Shown here: positions 1-8,952 of the stretch, one piece after another
Layout: every line of letters starts with the position of its first letter
Numbering within the stretch: the first letter of the stretch is position 1
From: HK1 sp965204915
Lineage (GTDB): Bacteria > Pseudomonadota > Gammaproteobacteria > HK1
Reading direction: 5' to 3'
Length of the DNA stretch: 64,000 bases
NCBI GenBank assembly: GCA_965204915.1
Contig: OZ242023.1
Location: forward strand, 1,984,001-2,048,000
Notes under the pieces: generated by a model
What the model saw: the letters and a program-made list of their open reading frames with translations, nothing else
Database searches by the model: none
What the model was told of the DNA's origin: nothing
Translations under genes and position numbers: made by a program

Positions 1-388
1 TGGAAGGGTCGGACAGCTTGGCCTGGGCGGCTTCCGTGTTCAGCTTGTTTATATCGATGGTATTGAATTCAGGAGTGTCTCTGTGGTGGGTCAAGTAGTA
101 TGCAAGGCAAGCAACCCGCTCCATGTTGGTGTTCGGTTTTTTTTCAAGCAAGAACTCCTTGGGAGTCTTCTCTTTGCTTGAGAACTGCGGTTCTCGAGAG
201 ACGTTTCCGGGAGCTCGATCATCCGCATTCTTGGCAACCATAGGGTACGAATCCTCGAAGCCGAAGAAGGTTCCGATGGTCCGATACACCCTCAGCCGAC
301 TGTATGGATCGAGTGGGAGGAGATCCTGGATTACCTTGTCAACGACGGCATAGATGCTCTGGTCGTTGAGCTGATCTTGCTCCGCCAT
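1..388 (-). CDS. Hypothetical protein, N-terminal part (runs off left edge)
   Basis: The minus strand is open from an ATG at 388 to the window edge, about 129 codons without a stop. The start is chosen because GGAGGG lies 7 nt upstream; another in-frame ATG two codons earlier sits almost on top of that Shine-Dalgarno site. The product starts MAEQDQLNDQSIYAVVDK and contains ERVACLAYYLTHHRDTPEF followed by a KLNTEAAQ segment. I have the impression of having seen such sequences in proteins near phages and defence loci, but cannot name a family. Codon use is noticeably less GC-rich than in neighbouring genes, suggesting horizontal origin. It is the last visible gene of the minus-strand island, about 165 nt after the DUF1156 methylase stop. 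Function unknown. Confidence 0.6.
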   Translation of the reverse strand, partial: MAEQDQLNDQSIYAVVDKVIQDLLPLDPYSRLRVYRTIGTFFGFEDSYPMVAKNADDRAPGNVSREPQFSSKEKTPKEFLLEKKPNTNMERVACLAYYLTHHRDTPEFNTIDINKLNTEAAQAKLSDPS

Positions 389-553
389 GGTCATTCCCTC
401 CAGTGGGATGGGCTATTGGAACAGACGTGGAGAGTGCACGCAAGTTCAGCAGCAGGTTACGCCGTGAAGTCCACCGGCTGCAAGTGAACGCCTTCGACAT
501 GGCGACCCCGCTGGAAGTCGTCAGGCCACGGTGTGGATGGGACGTCAACGCCG

Positions 554-3500
554 TCATACATGGTCGTTCTCCACGGCGCCGGCGACGAGGCGGGCGGCAG
601 TAGCGTCCGCGCGCCAGTGGTCGACGTCAATGGCCGCGAGGTAGCGGAGGACGGCGGCCAGCGCCTCGCGTTGCGGCCAGTAGTCGGGCAGCTCGGTGCG
701 GAGCCACGTGAGGCTGTCGGCGACCTCGCCGCTCTCCGCCGCGCGCCAGACCGCGTAGAGGGCGTGGCGGACGAGGCTGCGCCCGAACGCGGTGTCGCCC
801 AGATCGCCGCGCTTGAACTCGGAGGCGGTCTTCAGGCGGGTCCGGTTCGCCTTGCCGGTGTGGAGCAGGGAGCGGTAGTCGCGGACGCCGAAGCCGCGGG
901 CGAACTCCTGGTAGACGCCGGAGCGGAAGTCGCCGTGGCATTCGACGTCGAGCCCCTTGACGTAGAGCTTTTCCTCGGGGGCGAGCCCGCGCCACAGGTG
1001 ATCCGGCAGGCCCGCGGGGACGAGGAAGTTGCTCGCCGTGCGCACCGCGTCTCCGATGATCTTCTCGATGGGGTTGGGTTCGTCGCGGCGCCGTTCCCGC
1101 GACAGCTCATAAGATACGTCGATGTCCTCGATCGAGCCGTACTGCGTCAGCACCCGGAGCGCCGCCGCGTAGGCGGCAAGCTGGTAGTCGGCATCGGAGA
1201 AGTTCGGGTCCTCGCGGTCGTCGAGTGCCAGCATGGAGGCAAGCTGGCGCTCCACCTCGGCCTCCACGTCCGGGACCACTTCATCCAGGAACGCCGTCTC
1301 CCCGGTGGTCTGCTTGCGCAGCACCATCAGCACGGTGCCCTGGACGTAGTTGCCTTCCTTGAGCGCGGACTCGGTTTCCGTCGCGATGGTCCACGCGGCG
1401 GTCACGCGCAGGCCGGCGGCCCAGAGGATGAGGGTGAGATCGGCCCAGACCGATGCATCCTGGTGGGTGAACATGACGACCTGGAGGCCGTTGTCCGGCA
1501 TGTGTGCCGTGAGGTTGCGGTAGCAGTCCACCATGCTGCGCCGGAAGTTTGCGTCCGTACCCCGAATAGCGAAGACACGCTTACTGTCGGTGTACCAGCT
1601 TGGGAAGATCTCCGGTAGCCATTTCTCGTACCATGCGAGGAAGAATTCGGAGAGTTCATGATAATTGACAGCATCCGCGTAAGGAGGATCCGTTAGCCAT
1701 ATGTCCCTCTCTATCGTAGTCGCACGCGCGTCTATCGCTATCGCCGTTCCATGCCCCGCGATCTTGTAGACGGCGAGATCCAACAGGAACGCATTATCAA
1801 GTGCCGACAAGCCTCGACAGGCAAAGCTCAACATGGTGTTGAGCGCTTGGTTGCTGAATACCTGTTCGCTCTTTTCATTTGCGCTATGTGGATGCCATCG
1901 AGATAGGCGCGAGTTGTAGTCCGCGCAACGGGAAAGCCCCAGGATTGATGCCAGTACGTCGATTTTGTTCGATGGTCTGGAACTCGCTTCCGATGACATC
2001 GCCCCGAGGGTCAGCAACTGCCTCGGCGTGAACAGATGATGCCAGTGCGTCCAGCCGCGTTCTCGCATGAGCCGCGCGGTTTCGTCTCCCGGGGTGATCT
2101 CCCGACTCGGAATGCAGCCCATCGCCTGCCATTCCGGGAAGCGTTCTCGAAGCAGCGCGAGTGCCCGCGCCTCCCGCTCCAGGTCGGCGTCATCGACGGG
2201 CCGGTACAGTGCTCCCGGAAGCGATCTCGCAAGCGCCTCGACCCGATCGTTTCTCCGAGCCGCCGCCTCCCTCGATTTCCGGAGTCGTTCCGCCGCCGCC
2301 GTCAACTCGCGCTTGGGGCGACCCGTGCTCTTCCCGGCCTCGAATTCGCGGCTCGCCTCCTCGACCGCACGGTCTTCGGCCAGCCAGTCGCGCTTGCGCA
2401 GCTCCGCGACTTCGCGTTGCTCGTCGGCTTCGAGCAATTCGACCAGAGCCGTGATCGCACATTCCAGGTCAACCCAATCCGGTACGGGAGCTTGCGGAGC
2501 ATCCGGGATCGGTGCGCCCCTCCAGGGCACGGGTGTCCCGCCCATCTTGGTCGTTCCCGCGACCTCAACGCCGTCATTCCCGCGCAAACGGAAATCCAGG
2601 TGTCCTGGGAGCGCGGGCGTCTCGCCCGCATGAACATCTCGCCACGCAACCTCCGGCATGGCAGATGCCTCCCCTACGAGAGCCTTCCGCCGCCGCCCTT
2701 CCGGGACCGGCGTGCCCCTCCGGAGCGCAGGCGTCTCGCCCACCTTGGTCGTTCCCGCGACCTCGGCACCGTCATTCCCGCGCAAGCGGGAATCCAGGTG
2801 TTCCGGGACCGGCGTGCTCCCCCGGGTCACGGGCGTCCTGCCCGCATCGTCTTCGAGCCGGCAGGCCGCCCGCGCCCGCTGCTCCGCCCACAGCAGCGCG
2901 GCGAGGGAGGGCAGGCGCCAGCGTACGCAGTACAGCCGCTCCTGGAACACGTCGTCCGGCCGGGGTACGAGGTCGTCGTTCTCCCATTGCCGCAGCCCGT
3001 GGCCCCGTCCGCCGTCCCCGCGCCGGTCGCCGCGGATGGCGGTCATCGGGGTGGAGGTGCGGCAATCGGGATTGGGACATTCCAGCCGCGACTGCTTCAC
3101 CGTGCCGGCGTCGCGGGCGGCGGCGAGCGCTTCCCGGCCCACACCCGAGCGGACGTCGATGGCGAAGCGCCTCTCCGCCGGCACGGGCGTCAGCCGCGCG
3201 ACGGCCCGCGTCTTCTCGCCGATGACCCAGCTCGGCGCGAGCGGCACGCGCCAGCCGCATTCGGGGCAGGCCGTCTCCGTGCAGTAGAGGAAGGCGTCGG
3301 CCCGCCAGCCGGCGGCGTCGTGCTCGATGCGCCATTCCGTCACTTGGCGGTCCACCGCCTCGAATACCTCGGTTTGCGCCGCTCGTATCCGTTCGGCGAC
3401 CTCCTCGCCGCCGCCGACGATGTTCAGCGCGCCCCAGGTGAGCAGGGCGGCCACCGGGTTCAGATCGGAGCCACAGGCTTCGCAGCCGAGCCGGGCCGCC

Positions 3501-4117
3501 TCGAACGGCACGCTGCCGCCCCCGCAAAAGGCGTCGCCCACGCGCGGCACGCGCCCGAAGCGGCGTTCGCCCAACTCCCGCACCAGCTCGGGCAGGCTGG
3601 CCGCCTTCGTGCCCAGATGCTGGTTGACGACCTTCCAGGCGTCCGGGGACGGGCCGTCCAGATGCTCCGGCCGGTCGCAAAACTTGAGCTTTTCGTCATA
3701 GCCCATGCGCTCGAAGACGATGCGTTGCAGCCGCTCCCGGTCCGCGGCCTTCGTACCCGTCTTGAGCCTGGGCCGATCGGGGTCGGCGCCGGGGGCGAAC
3801 CACTCGACCCGCTCCTCCGGCGAGAGCCGCCGGTACACTTCCTTGAGCGGGACGTTGCGGCTCTTGCGCCGCCACAGCCCCTCCTCGTCCATCGTGAGGA
3901 GGGCGAGGAACACGTCACGGTCCTTCCGCGGATCGTTCGAGGCGGGCATCAGCAGCCCAAGGATGATCGCCCGCACCATCACGAGCGGCTTGCGGCCCCA
4001 CCACTTGCCGAGGCCGGTCAGGGTCTGGCTGTAGTTCGCCTTGCGCTCCTTGTAGCTCTCCTTCGACAGCCGCGAGACGGGAAATTGCGTCTCGATGAAG
4101 GTCGGGGAGGTGTTCAC
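554..4117 (-). CDS. DUF1156 / COG1743 Zn-ribbon adenine-specific DNA methylase
   Basis: 1187-residue protein whose N terminus (ETQFPVSRLSKESYKERKAN, then GLGKWWGRKPL) is the DUF1156 signature of COG1743 adenine methylases. A SAM-binding motif (VGDAFCGGGSVPFEA) lies near residue 200, cysteine pairs typical of a Zn ribbon (CTETACPEC, CPNPDC) near 280-340, and the catalytic DPPY motif near 810. Start is GTG, 15 nt after the PIN-toxin stop, so it is probably cotranscribed. Residues about 420-540 are anomalous: they are translations of dispersed intergenic repeats (for example HLDSRLRGND and GETPALRRGTPVPEG) and have no place in the family core. Members of this family co-occur with DUF499 and DUF3780 genes in defence islands, as here. 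Predicted role: DNA modification arm of an anti-phage system. Confidence 0.88.
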   Translation of the reverse strand: MNTSPTFIETQFPVSRLSKESYKERKANYSQTLTGLGKWWGRKPLVMVRAIILGLLMPASNDPRKDRDVFLALLTMDEEGLWRRKSRNVPLKEVYRRLSPEERVEWFAPGADPDRPRLKTGTKAADRERLQRIVFERMGYDEKLKFCDRPEHLDGPSPDAWKVVNQHLGTKAASLPELVRELGERRFGRVPRVGDAFCGGGSVPFEAARLGCEACGSDLNPVAALLTWGALNIVGGGEEVAERIRAAQTEVFEAVDRQVTEWRIEHDAAGWRADAFLYCTETACPECGWRVPLAPSWVIGEKTRAVARLTPVPAERRFAIDVRSGVGREALAAARDAGTVKQSRLECPNPDCRTSTPMTAIRGDRRGDGGRGHGLRQWENDDLVPRPDDVFQERLYCVRWRLPSLAALLWAEQRARAACRLEDDAGRTPVTRGSTPVPEHLDSRLRGNDGAEVAGTTKVGETPALRRGTPVPEGRRRKALVGEASAMPEVAWRDVHAGETPALPGHLDFRLRGNDGVEVAGTTKMGGTPVPWRGAPIPDAPQAPVPDWVDLECAITALVELLEADEQREVAELRKRDWLAEDRAVEEASREFEAGKSTGRPKRELTAAAERLRKSREAAARRNDRVEALARSLPGALYRPVDDADLEREARALALLRERFPEWQAMGCIPSREITPGDETARLMRERGWTHWHHLFTPRQLLTLGAMSSEASSRPSNKIDVLASILGLSRCADYNSRLSRWHPHSANEKSEQVFSNQALNTMLSFACRGLSALDNAFLLDLAVYKIAGHGTAIAIDARATTIERDIWLTDPPYADAVNYHELSEFFLAWYEKWLPEIFPSWYTDSKRVFAIRGTDANFRRSMVDCYRNLTAHMPDNGLQVVMFTHQDASVWADLTLILWAAGLRVTAAWTIATETESALKEGNYVQGTVLMVLRKQTTGETAFLDEVVPDVEAEVERQLASMLALDDREDPNFSDADYQLAAYAAALRVLTQYGSIEDIDVSYELSRERRRDEPNPIEKIIGDAVRTASNFLVPAGLPDHLWRGLAPEEKLYVKGLDVECHGDFRSGVYQEFARGFGVRDYRSLLHTGKANRTRLKTASEFKRGDLGDTAFGRSLVRHALYAVWRAAESGEVADSLTWLRTELPDYWPQREALAAVLRYLAAIDVDHWRADATAARLVAGAVENDHV
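2500..2850. repeat. Dispersed-repeat insertion inside the DUF1156 methylase gene
   Basis: Two related blocks (about 2521-2602 and 2718-2802) each contain TTGGTCGTTCCCGCGACCTC followed by a GTCATTCCCGCGCAA...CGGAAATCCAGGTG unit; the second copy has the intact palindrome CCCGCGCAAGCGGG. A second family, GAGCGCGGGCGTCTCGCCCGC, sits at 2609-2629 and in degraded form near 2712-2740 and 2822-2842. Both resemble repeats found between genes elsewhere in this window (36,023; 39,421; 46,219; 8846; 57,099). The insertion keeps the reading frame and adds about 115 residues. Confidence 0.75.
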
Positions 4118-4132
4118 GTTCGTCCGGAATGA

Positions 4133-4579
4133 TCAGCTATTCGCCGCCGCGGCAATGCGCTGGTTGACGTCTTCGTCACCGATGTACCAGACGTCCACGG
4201 CGTGGGACGCCGCAGCTTCTTGCAGCTTCCTGTCCGCGGTCACGAGCGGCACGCCTTCGGCTTCGGCGCACGCGAGATAGAGACAGTCGTAGACGGGGTG
4301 GTCGAGTGCCAAGGCGATGGTCGTCGCCGGCACGATGAGCTCCGCGGAGGGACGCAGCGTCACCACGTCCGAAAGGGCGGTGAGCCCGGCAAGGTAGGGC
4401 CGAGCGTCCGGTATTTCCTTGCGCCGCGTCTTCTTCCATATCACGTTGGCCGCCTCCGTGAGTATGAAGCTGGGGGCGTGCAGGACGATGCGGGGCGTCA
4501 GAAGCCGTCGGGCCTCGGCCGTATGGGATTCCGTGAAGAACCACTTGACCGCTATGCACGCGTCGACGATCAGCTTCAA
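4133..4579 (-). CDS. PIN-domain ribonuclease toxin (VapC/FitB-like)
   Basis: 148-residue PIN-domain protein. The acidic catalytic set is visible: D6 (IVDACIAVKWF), E42 (LTEAANVIW), D98 (YDCLYLA) and D116 (VTADRKL), so the toxin looks intact. It starts at a TTG overlapping the TGA of the upstream methylase by two bases, with GAGGA about 9 nt before it. No separate antitoxin gene precedes it; the antitoxin-like sequence is the C-terminal part of the methylase reading frame. VapC and FitB enzymes cleave RNA when not bound by their ribbon-helix-helix partner. Context suggests either an island-stabilising toxin-antitoxin module or an effector coupled to the defence methylase. Confidence 0.9.
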   Translation of the reverse strand: MKLIVDACIAVKWFFTESHTAEARRLLTPRIVLHAPSFILTEAANVIWKKTRRKEIPDARPYLAGLTALSDVVTLRPSAELIVPATTIALALDHPVYDCLYLACAEAEGVPLVTADRKLQEAAASHAVDVWYIGDEDVNQRIAAAANS

Positions 4580-4830
4580 CGATCCCGGTCCTCGCGCAGG
4601 AGGGTGACGCTATCGGTTTGAGGGCGATCCTCGGTTTGGGCGCTGAGGTGCGCGGTGCGGTCGCGGAAGCCTGTAATCCGCGTTCGCCGCGAAACGTGCG
4701 CGGCCAGGACGTGACGGATCTCGCCCTCGAATGACCGGTGGTTGGCCTTCGCTTTGAGGGAAGCAACTACGTCGTCGTCGATGTTGCGTACGGTGCCGAT
4801 TCCCCGTCGGAATTCCTCGACGTCGACCAC
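4576..4830 (-). other. VapB/FitA-like ribbon-helix-helix antitoxin domain embedded in methylase ORF
   Basis: Residues GTVRNIDDDVVASLKAKAN, then HRSFEGEIRHVLAAHV, then a tail ending TDSVTLLREDRDR match the layout of FitA/VapB antitoxins: N-terminal operator-binding strand and helices plus a toxin-wrapping C-terminal tail. There is no stop between the methylase body and this segment. A possible internal start is the GTG at 4830, with GGAG at 4840-4837 (6 nt spacing), so the antitoxin may be made separately, as a fusion, or both. It is directly followed by the PIN toxin, the normal antitoxin-toxin order. Confidence 0.72.
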
Positions 4831-7800
4831 CACCTGCTCCGCGTCATCCTGCGCCGCGCTGCGCATCCAGAAGCGCAGGCTGTTCGGCTTGACCATGTAC
4901 ATGTCATCGCCCGCGTACATCCGCAGGTTGGAAACTTGGTGGATGTTTCCGGGAAGCTCGGTGTTGGACTCCCGCGCCACGTCCGCCAGCAGCTTGCCGA
5001 CTTCGTTCGGTTCTTCCTTGTATTCGGCCCAATCCTGCGTTGAGCAAAGGCGGAGTCGCAGAACGGCCAGGTCGTGGTTGCTGGCGACGAGGGCCACGCT
5101 GACCCGGCTATCCGCCTCCGTCCAATCGTCCAGGGAGGAGGTGAGAACCTGCGCGTACCCTCGCCGCTGCTCGTCGGTGGGTGGTTCCCAGATCCTCGGA
5201 AACGCCGATGGTCGGGGTTGAAGGGCAGGAACGATATACTCCCACGTCTCCTCGACGACGAGCATCTCCCGTTCCGTCAGGGCGAAGTAATCACAGGCAA
5301 GCCGATCCACCTCGTCCAGCATCCGGTCCAACAGGTTCGGTGGCTGCATCGGGTCATCCAACTTCCCGGATGCACCGTCGATCAAGGCAATCAACCCCTT
5401 GGCGGCGTTGTGCGACCTCCGTGCCTCGGGTGTGTCTTCCGGTGCGGGGAACGGCAGGTCGAGCAATTGATTCTCACGAACTTCCGGTCGTTCCGTGCCG
5501 ATTGACGACGTGCTGTGAAATGCGTACCAGAACAACAATTTGCTGTTCAGAAGGGCAGCGAGCAGCTTGGCGCTCTCCCGGTCGGCGCCGGGGATGGCGA
5601 TTGCTTGTATGGCATGTTGAAAGGTGAAGGGTGCCTCCGTATAAGCTGCCCTTAGTCTTCCCTTTCCGGCACGTTGGCAAATCAAAACTCGCGGCCCGTC
5701 GAATCCCTTCTCGAAGCCGCGGCGACGGACCGCTTCGTCATGGCGAGGAACCAGCGCCGCCGGATCGGGAGCGAAAATACGGAACAATTTCGCCGGCAGA
5801 AACGGCATAGTCGCCACGGCTTCGCTTCCGGTCCGTCCGTAGCTCGCATCCTCCAGGTGGTCTTCCGGTACGGGCTGAAACCCTTGGCCGATCATCCACG
5901 TTGGTTCGGAGTCTCTGTCCTGCCCCCCGTTTGACCGCCCATGTTGCGCGACCTTGGCGCGCAGCCGAGGATAAGTGGAAAGGTATCGGAACAGCTTGCT
6001 CTCCGGGCCGGTCATCCACATGCGCTTCTTGAATTCGAGCGGATCCCTCTCGACCATCACCGTGTTCAATCGCTTCTTGTCGACTTCGTTGATGCTCACG
6101 AGGCGCGTGGCGCCGGAGCTCGGGCTTGCCTTGGGCGCCCAATAGTCGAATTCGTGGGGCGCAGCGTCCGGATTGAGGCCGGCGATGAAGAGGGCCGCGG
6201 GTTGCACGGCGGCACTGAAAAGCTGGAAACGAAGATCCGCGTAGTTGACGATGCGGCGTACCCGAGCGCTCCGAAAAAGCAGGCTTCTTGCACCCAGGGC
6301 CTTCTTCGAGTGGGTGTGGAGGAAGCTCATCGCGGGAAGCAGGAACGCGATCCCGCCGTCCTTCTTCAGGTGCCGGAGCGCCTTCCAGAAAAAACCCCAT
6401 GCGGCTTGCTTGTTCGGCTCCGGGAGACCGTGCTGTTCGCACCAGCCGGCCGAGGCCTCGTCGCTGCTTCGCCACGGCGGATTGCCGATCACCACGTCGT
6501 ATTCGGGGCGTGCTTCCATGCGGAAGAAATCCGCTTGGCGCAGGGTCGCGCCCCACAGCCGGGGCAGCAGATTGCCGCGCCTCATCAGTTTACGGATGTC
6601 GGGAGGGCGGGCCTCCTCCAACAGGGCGACATAGAGGGAGAACGCCGCCACGCGCACCGCGCTGGCGTCGATGTCCCGGCCGCATAGCCGGTCGAGGAAG
6701 CCGCGCAGGCTGTCCCAACGGATGCTCTGCTTCGCCCTGCCAACTCGCCATTGCTCGCAGAGGCGCTTGAACAGGCATACCAGGAAAATGCCCGAGCCAC
6801 AGGCCGGATCGAGGAATGTACCCTTCGTCCTGACACGCGGGTCGAGAACCTCGGGGTCGTCCCAGATCTGGGAGACGATGCTGCTCGCCAGATGCATCGG
6901 GGTGTGGAACTGGCCCTTGCGCGCCTGATCCTGCTCGCTCAGGAACCGGTCGTACACGGCGCTGATCAGCTCCACCGGGATGAATGCGAAGTTGTAGCCC
7001 CAGAGGCGGAGCTGGCCTCCTGCCGGACCCATTTCCTCCTTGCCGGAGTGGAAGCGGGCGAGCACCTTCAAGTGGCGCCGTTCGAGCCGGGGGCCGACGT
7101 CGTCGAAGGAACACGGCTTCACGAACAGGTCGCCGTTGAAATCGCGGTTGAGAGCGCGGAACAGGTCGTAGAAGGCATTGACCCTGTTTTCGTTCAGGAT
7201 TTCGGCGAACGTGGAAGAGGCGCCGCCGGTGGCAGCCTCGATGTATCCCGCATCGATGACCTTCCGATCTTCCAGATACGCGATGAACATCGTCTGCATC
7301 AACAGGGCCTGGGATGCCTCCGGGACCAAGCCGCGTTCCTGAAGCAGGTGGTGCGATTGCTTGAGATTGCCCAGGAGCACGCCATCCACGCGCTGGTTCG
7401 CGTCGAACTTTTCTCCGTGCTCCTTCCAGTACCGACCGGACTCCATGCCGTAGATCAGATTCCGTACTGCAAGCGCATCTCTGACCTGGTGGAGTACGTC
7501 GATCAGGCAGGTCTCGTCGAAAGTCTCCGTGCTCTTGTCGTCCGGGGTGGCGGCGAGCGAGTAGATTCGGATCGTTTCGCCGCACACCACGGCGAGGACG
7601 CTTGCAATTCCTTGATTCCAAAGATCCGAGTGAATGCGTGCGACGCCTGCCGGGTCCACCTTCCCGGCTGCGAAGAACACCGCAGTCGGAAGGTGCTGGA
7701 CGCAGAACACCGCAGCCGCGCCCAGGTCGCGCAAGGCGGTTCGTATCGGCCTCGCGTGTGGGACGTCGTCAACCTCCGTAGCGTCCTGGTAGAGATCGGG

Positions 7801-7869
7801 GGCACGGCGGGCGCCCAGACCCAGGCACTCCTTCCAGTCCGGCGTGAGCTGATTTTGCAGATCCAACAT
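4576..7869 (-). CDS. Eco57I-like N6-adenine DNA methyltransferase with C-terminal antitoxin-like domain
   Basis: 1097 residues from the ATG at 7869 (starting MLDLQNQLTPDWKE); the same frame is open further upstream but that extension reads as low-complexity, and starting there would overlap DUF3780. SAM motif I (FLDPACGSGIFLV) is near residue 353 and the catalytic NPPW motif (VIGNPPWRSSDE) near 461, as in Eco57I-class methylases. A target-recognition-like region follows, ending around FWMRSAAQDDAEQ. The last about 80 residues (from GTVRNIDDDVV) match ribbon-helix-helix antitoxins rather than a methylase. It lies 10 nt after DUF3780 and overlaps the PIN toxin start, so translation is probably coupled. 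Predicted role: modification or modification-restriction subunit of the island. Confidence 0.85.
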   Translation of the reverse strand: MLDLQNQLTPDWKECLGLGARRAPDLYQDATEVDDVPHARPIRTALRDLGAAAVFCVQHLPTAVFFAAGKVDPAGVARIHSDLWNQGIASVLAVVCGETIRIYSLAATPDDKSTETFDETCLIDVLHQVRDALAVRNLIYGMESGRYWKEHGEKFDANQRVDGVLLGNLKQSHHLLQERGLVPEASQALLMQTMFIAYLEDRKVIDAGYIEAATGGASSTFAEILNENRVNAFYDLFRALNRDFNGDLFVKPCSFDDVGPRLERRHLKVLARFHSGKEEMGPAGGQLRLWGYNFAFIPVELISAVYDRFLSEQDQARKGQFHTPMHLASSIVSQIWDDPEVLDPRVRTKGTFLDPACGSGIFLVCLFKRLCEQWRVGRAKQSIRWDSLRGFLDRLCGRDIDASAVRVAAFSLYVALLEEARPPDIRKLMRRGNLLPRLWGATLRQADFFRMEARPEYDVVIGNPPWRSSDEASAGWCEQHGLPEPNKQAAWGFFWKALRHLKKDGGIAFLLPAMSFLHTHSKKALGARSLLFRSARVRRIVNYADLRFQLFSAAVQPAALFIAGLNPDAAPHEFDYWAPKASPSSGATRLVSINEVDKKRLNTVMVERDPLEFKKRMWMTGPESKLFRYLSTYPRLRAKVAQHGRSNGGQDRDSEPTWMIGQGFQPVPEDHLEDASYGRTGSEAVATMPFLPAKLFRIFAPDPAALVPRHDEAVRRRGFEKGFDGPRVLICQRAGKGRLRAAYTEAPFTFQHAIQAIAIPGADRESAKLLAALLNSKLLFWYAFHSTSSIGTERPEVRENQLLDLPFPAPEDTPEARRSHNAAKGLIALIDGASGKLDDPMQPPNLLDRMLDEVDRLACDYFALTEREMLVVEETWEYIVPALQPRPSAFPRIWEPPTDEQRRGYAQVLTSSLDDWTEADSRVSVALVASNHDLAVLRLRLCSTQDWAEYKEEPNEVGKLLADVARESNTELPGNIHQVSNLRMYAGDDMYMVKPNSLRFWMRSAAQDDAEQVVVDVEEFRRGIGTVRNIDDDVVASLKAKANHRSFEGEIRHVLAAHVSRRTRITGFRDRTAHLSAQTEDRPQTDSVTLLREDRDR

Positions 7870-7879
7870 CCCAGGCAAC

Positions 7880-8683
7880 TCAAGCGCCGCGGTGGCCCGC
7901 GGCGGCGGGCGTGGGTCGCATAGCGCCGGTTTCTTCGTCGGGTTCAGCGGACCGGCGACGTGCGCCGGCGGCCCTGCGCGGCGGCGCAGGGTCCTCCTGG
8001 CTCCGGCTTCCGTCCCGGCGCGGCGGACGGCCGCTCGTGGCCGCCCTTGGAGACGGCGCGGCGGCATCCTCCCGGCTCCGATCCCGCTTCCGGCGCAGGG
8101 GCTCCGAACGCTCCGCCGCCACCAGCCGGAAGATCTCGCTCTGCCGCTCCTGGCGGTCGCCGGTCACCGGGTTCTCGGTCAGCGCGAAGCGCACCGCCTT
8201 GCGCCAGCCCTTGTTCCGACCGTGCAGGGCGTGGCCGGTGGCGGCGTTGGTCATGGTGAACAGCCACCACCGCTCCTCCGGGGCGAGCCCCAGCCAGTTC
8301 CTGATCGCGGCGGGGATGAGCGCCGGGTCGGCGTCTTCCACCGCCCAGGCGAGGAGGGTCAGCTCCTTGCCCAGCAGGCGGGTGACGGGGGTGTCGCCCC
8401 GCTTCCAGCGCCCCGGCGGCAGGCCCTGCTTCCTGAGCCGGCGGTTGAATTCGACCCGTGCCTCGTCGGCGATCGCGGTCCACTTGGCGCGGGGGAGGGC
8501 CACGCGAAGCTTGACGTCCTGTGCGCCCATCCCGAGGGAGGGCGGCGCATGGCCGGTCTTCGGGTCGAAGCTCACGTGCTCGGCGACGAGCACGTCCCCG
8601 CGGTTGCCTCCGGGGACGGTGACCACGAAGTGGTGCTCCGATTCCTCGGGCCGGAAGCCGAACCCTTGCGGCTTGGCGCCCAT
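7880..8683 (-). CDS. DUF3780 family protein
   Basis: 267 residues. The N-terminal about 195 residues carry the DUF3780 hallmarks: GFGFRPEESEHHF at the start, LLGKELTLLAWAVEDADPA, and WLFTMTNAATGHALHG then KGWRKAVRFALTENPV. The family is a conserved companion of DUF1156 methylases and DUF499 ATPases in defence clusters; its biochemical role is not established. The C-terminal about 65 residues are Arg/Pro/Ala-rich and probably disordered. Start ATG at 8683 has GGAGG about 10 nt upstream. It sits 10 nt before the Eco57I-like methylase and 269 nt after DUF499. Confidence 0.88.
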   Translation of the reverse strand: MGAKPQGFGFRPEESEHHFVVTVPGGNRGDVLVAEHVSFDPKTGHAPPSLGMGAQDVKLRVALPRAKWTAIADEARVEFNRRLRKQGLPPGRWKRGDTPVTRLLGKELTLLAWAVEDADPALIPAAIRNWLGLAPEERWWLFTMTNAATGHALHGRNKGWRKAVRFALTENPVTGDRQERQSEIFRLVAAERSEPLRRKRDRSREDAAAPSPRAATSGRPPRRDGSRSQEDPAPPRRAAGARRRSAEPDEETGAMRPTPAAAGHRGA

Positions 8684-8952
8684 GCCTTACCCGCCTCCCG
8701 CTGCGGACGCTGGATCGATGATTCCCTGGTCAGTGGAATCTTCGACAAGGTGACGACGCATGGTTCGCCGACCGGCCGTCGCTTCCGGTTTCCGTTCGTA
8801 TTGCCATTTGGCGGGCCATCGGCGGCGGACCTTCGGTCCGCGCTTGCGGGCGGGACGCCCGCGCTCCCAGGGGGGACACGAACGCCCCGAAGGGAGCGTC
8901 GATCCCGGGCAGGCCGGGGAGGCACGAAGGCCGGAGCAGCGGGCCGAGGCGC
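8684..8952. repeat. Intergenic hairpins and dispersed repeat between DUF499 and DUF3780 genes
   Basis: Two strong palindromes lie next to each other: GCGGACCTTCGGTCCGC (8825-8841, UUC loop) and GCGGGCGGGACGCCCGC (8846-8862). The second belongs to the same GC-rich repeat family seen in the DUF1156 gene and at 57,099. No T-run follows on either side, so these are not clear terminators, but they could influence RNA processing or the relative expression of the upstream ATPase and the downstream genes. Confidence 0.55.

Noticed and set aside
339..603. Short ORFs on both strands between the first two genes
   Set aside because: Neither has a ribosome binding site or recognisable sequence; both overlap real genes at their ends.
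2036..4132. Long plus-strand ORF of 698 codons
   Set aside because: It is antisense to the DUF1156 methylase, full of Arg/Pro/Gly/Ala as expected for a GC-rich shadow frame, and has no recognisable motif.
6751..7923. 390-codon plus-strand ORF
   Set aside because: Antisense to the well-supported Eco57I-like methylase; no family features.
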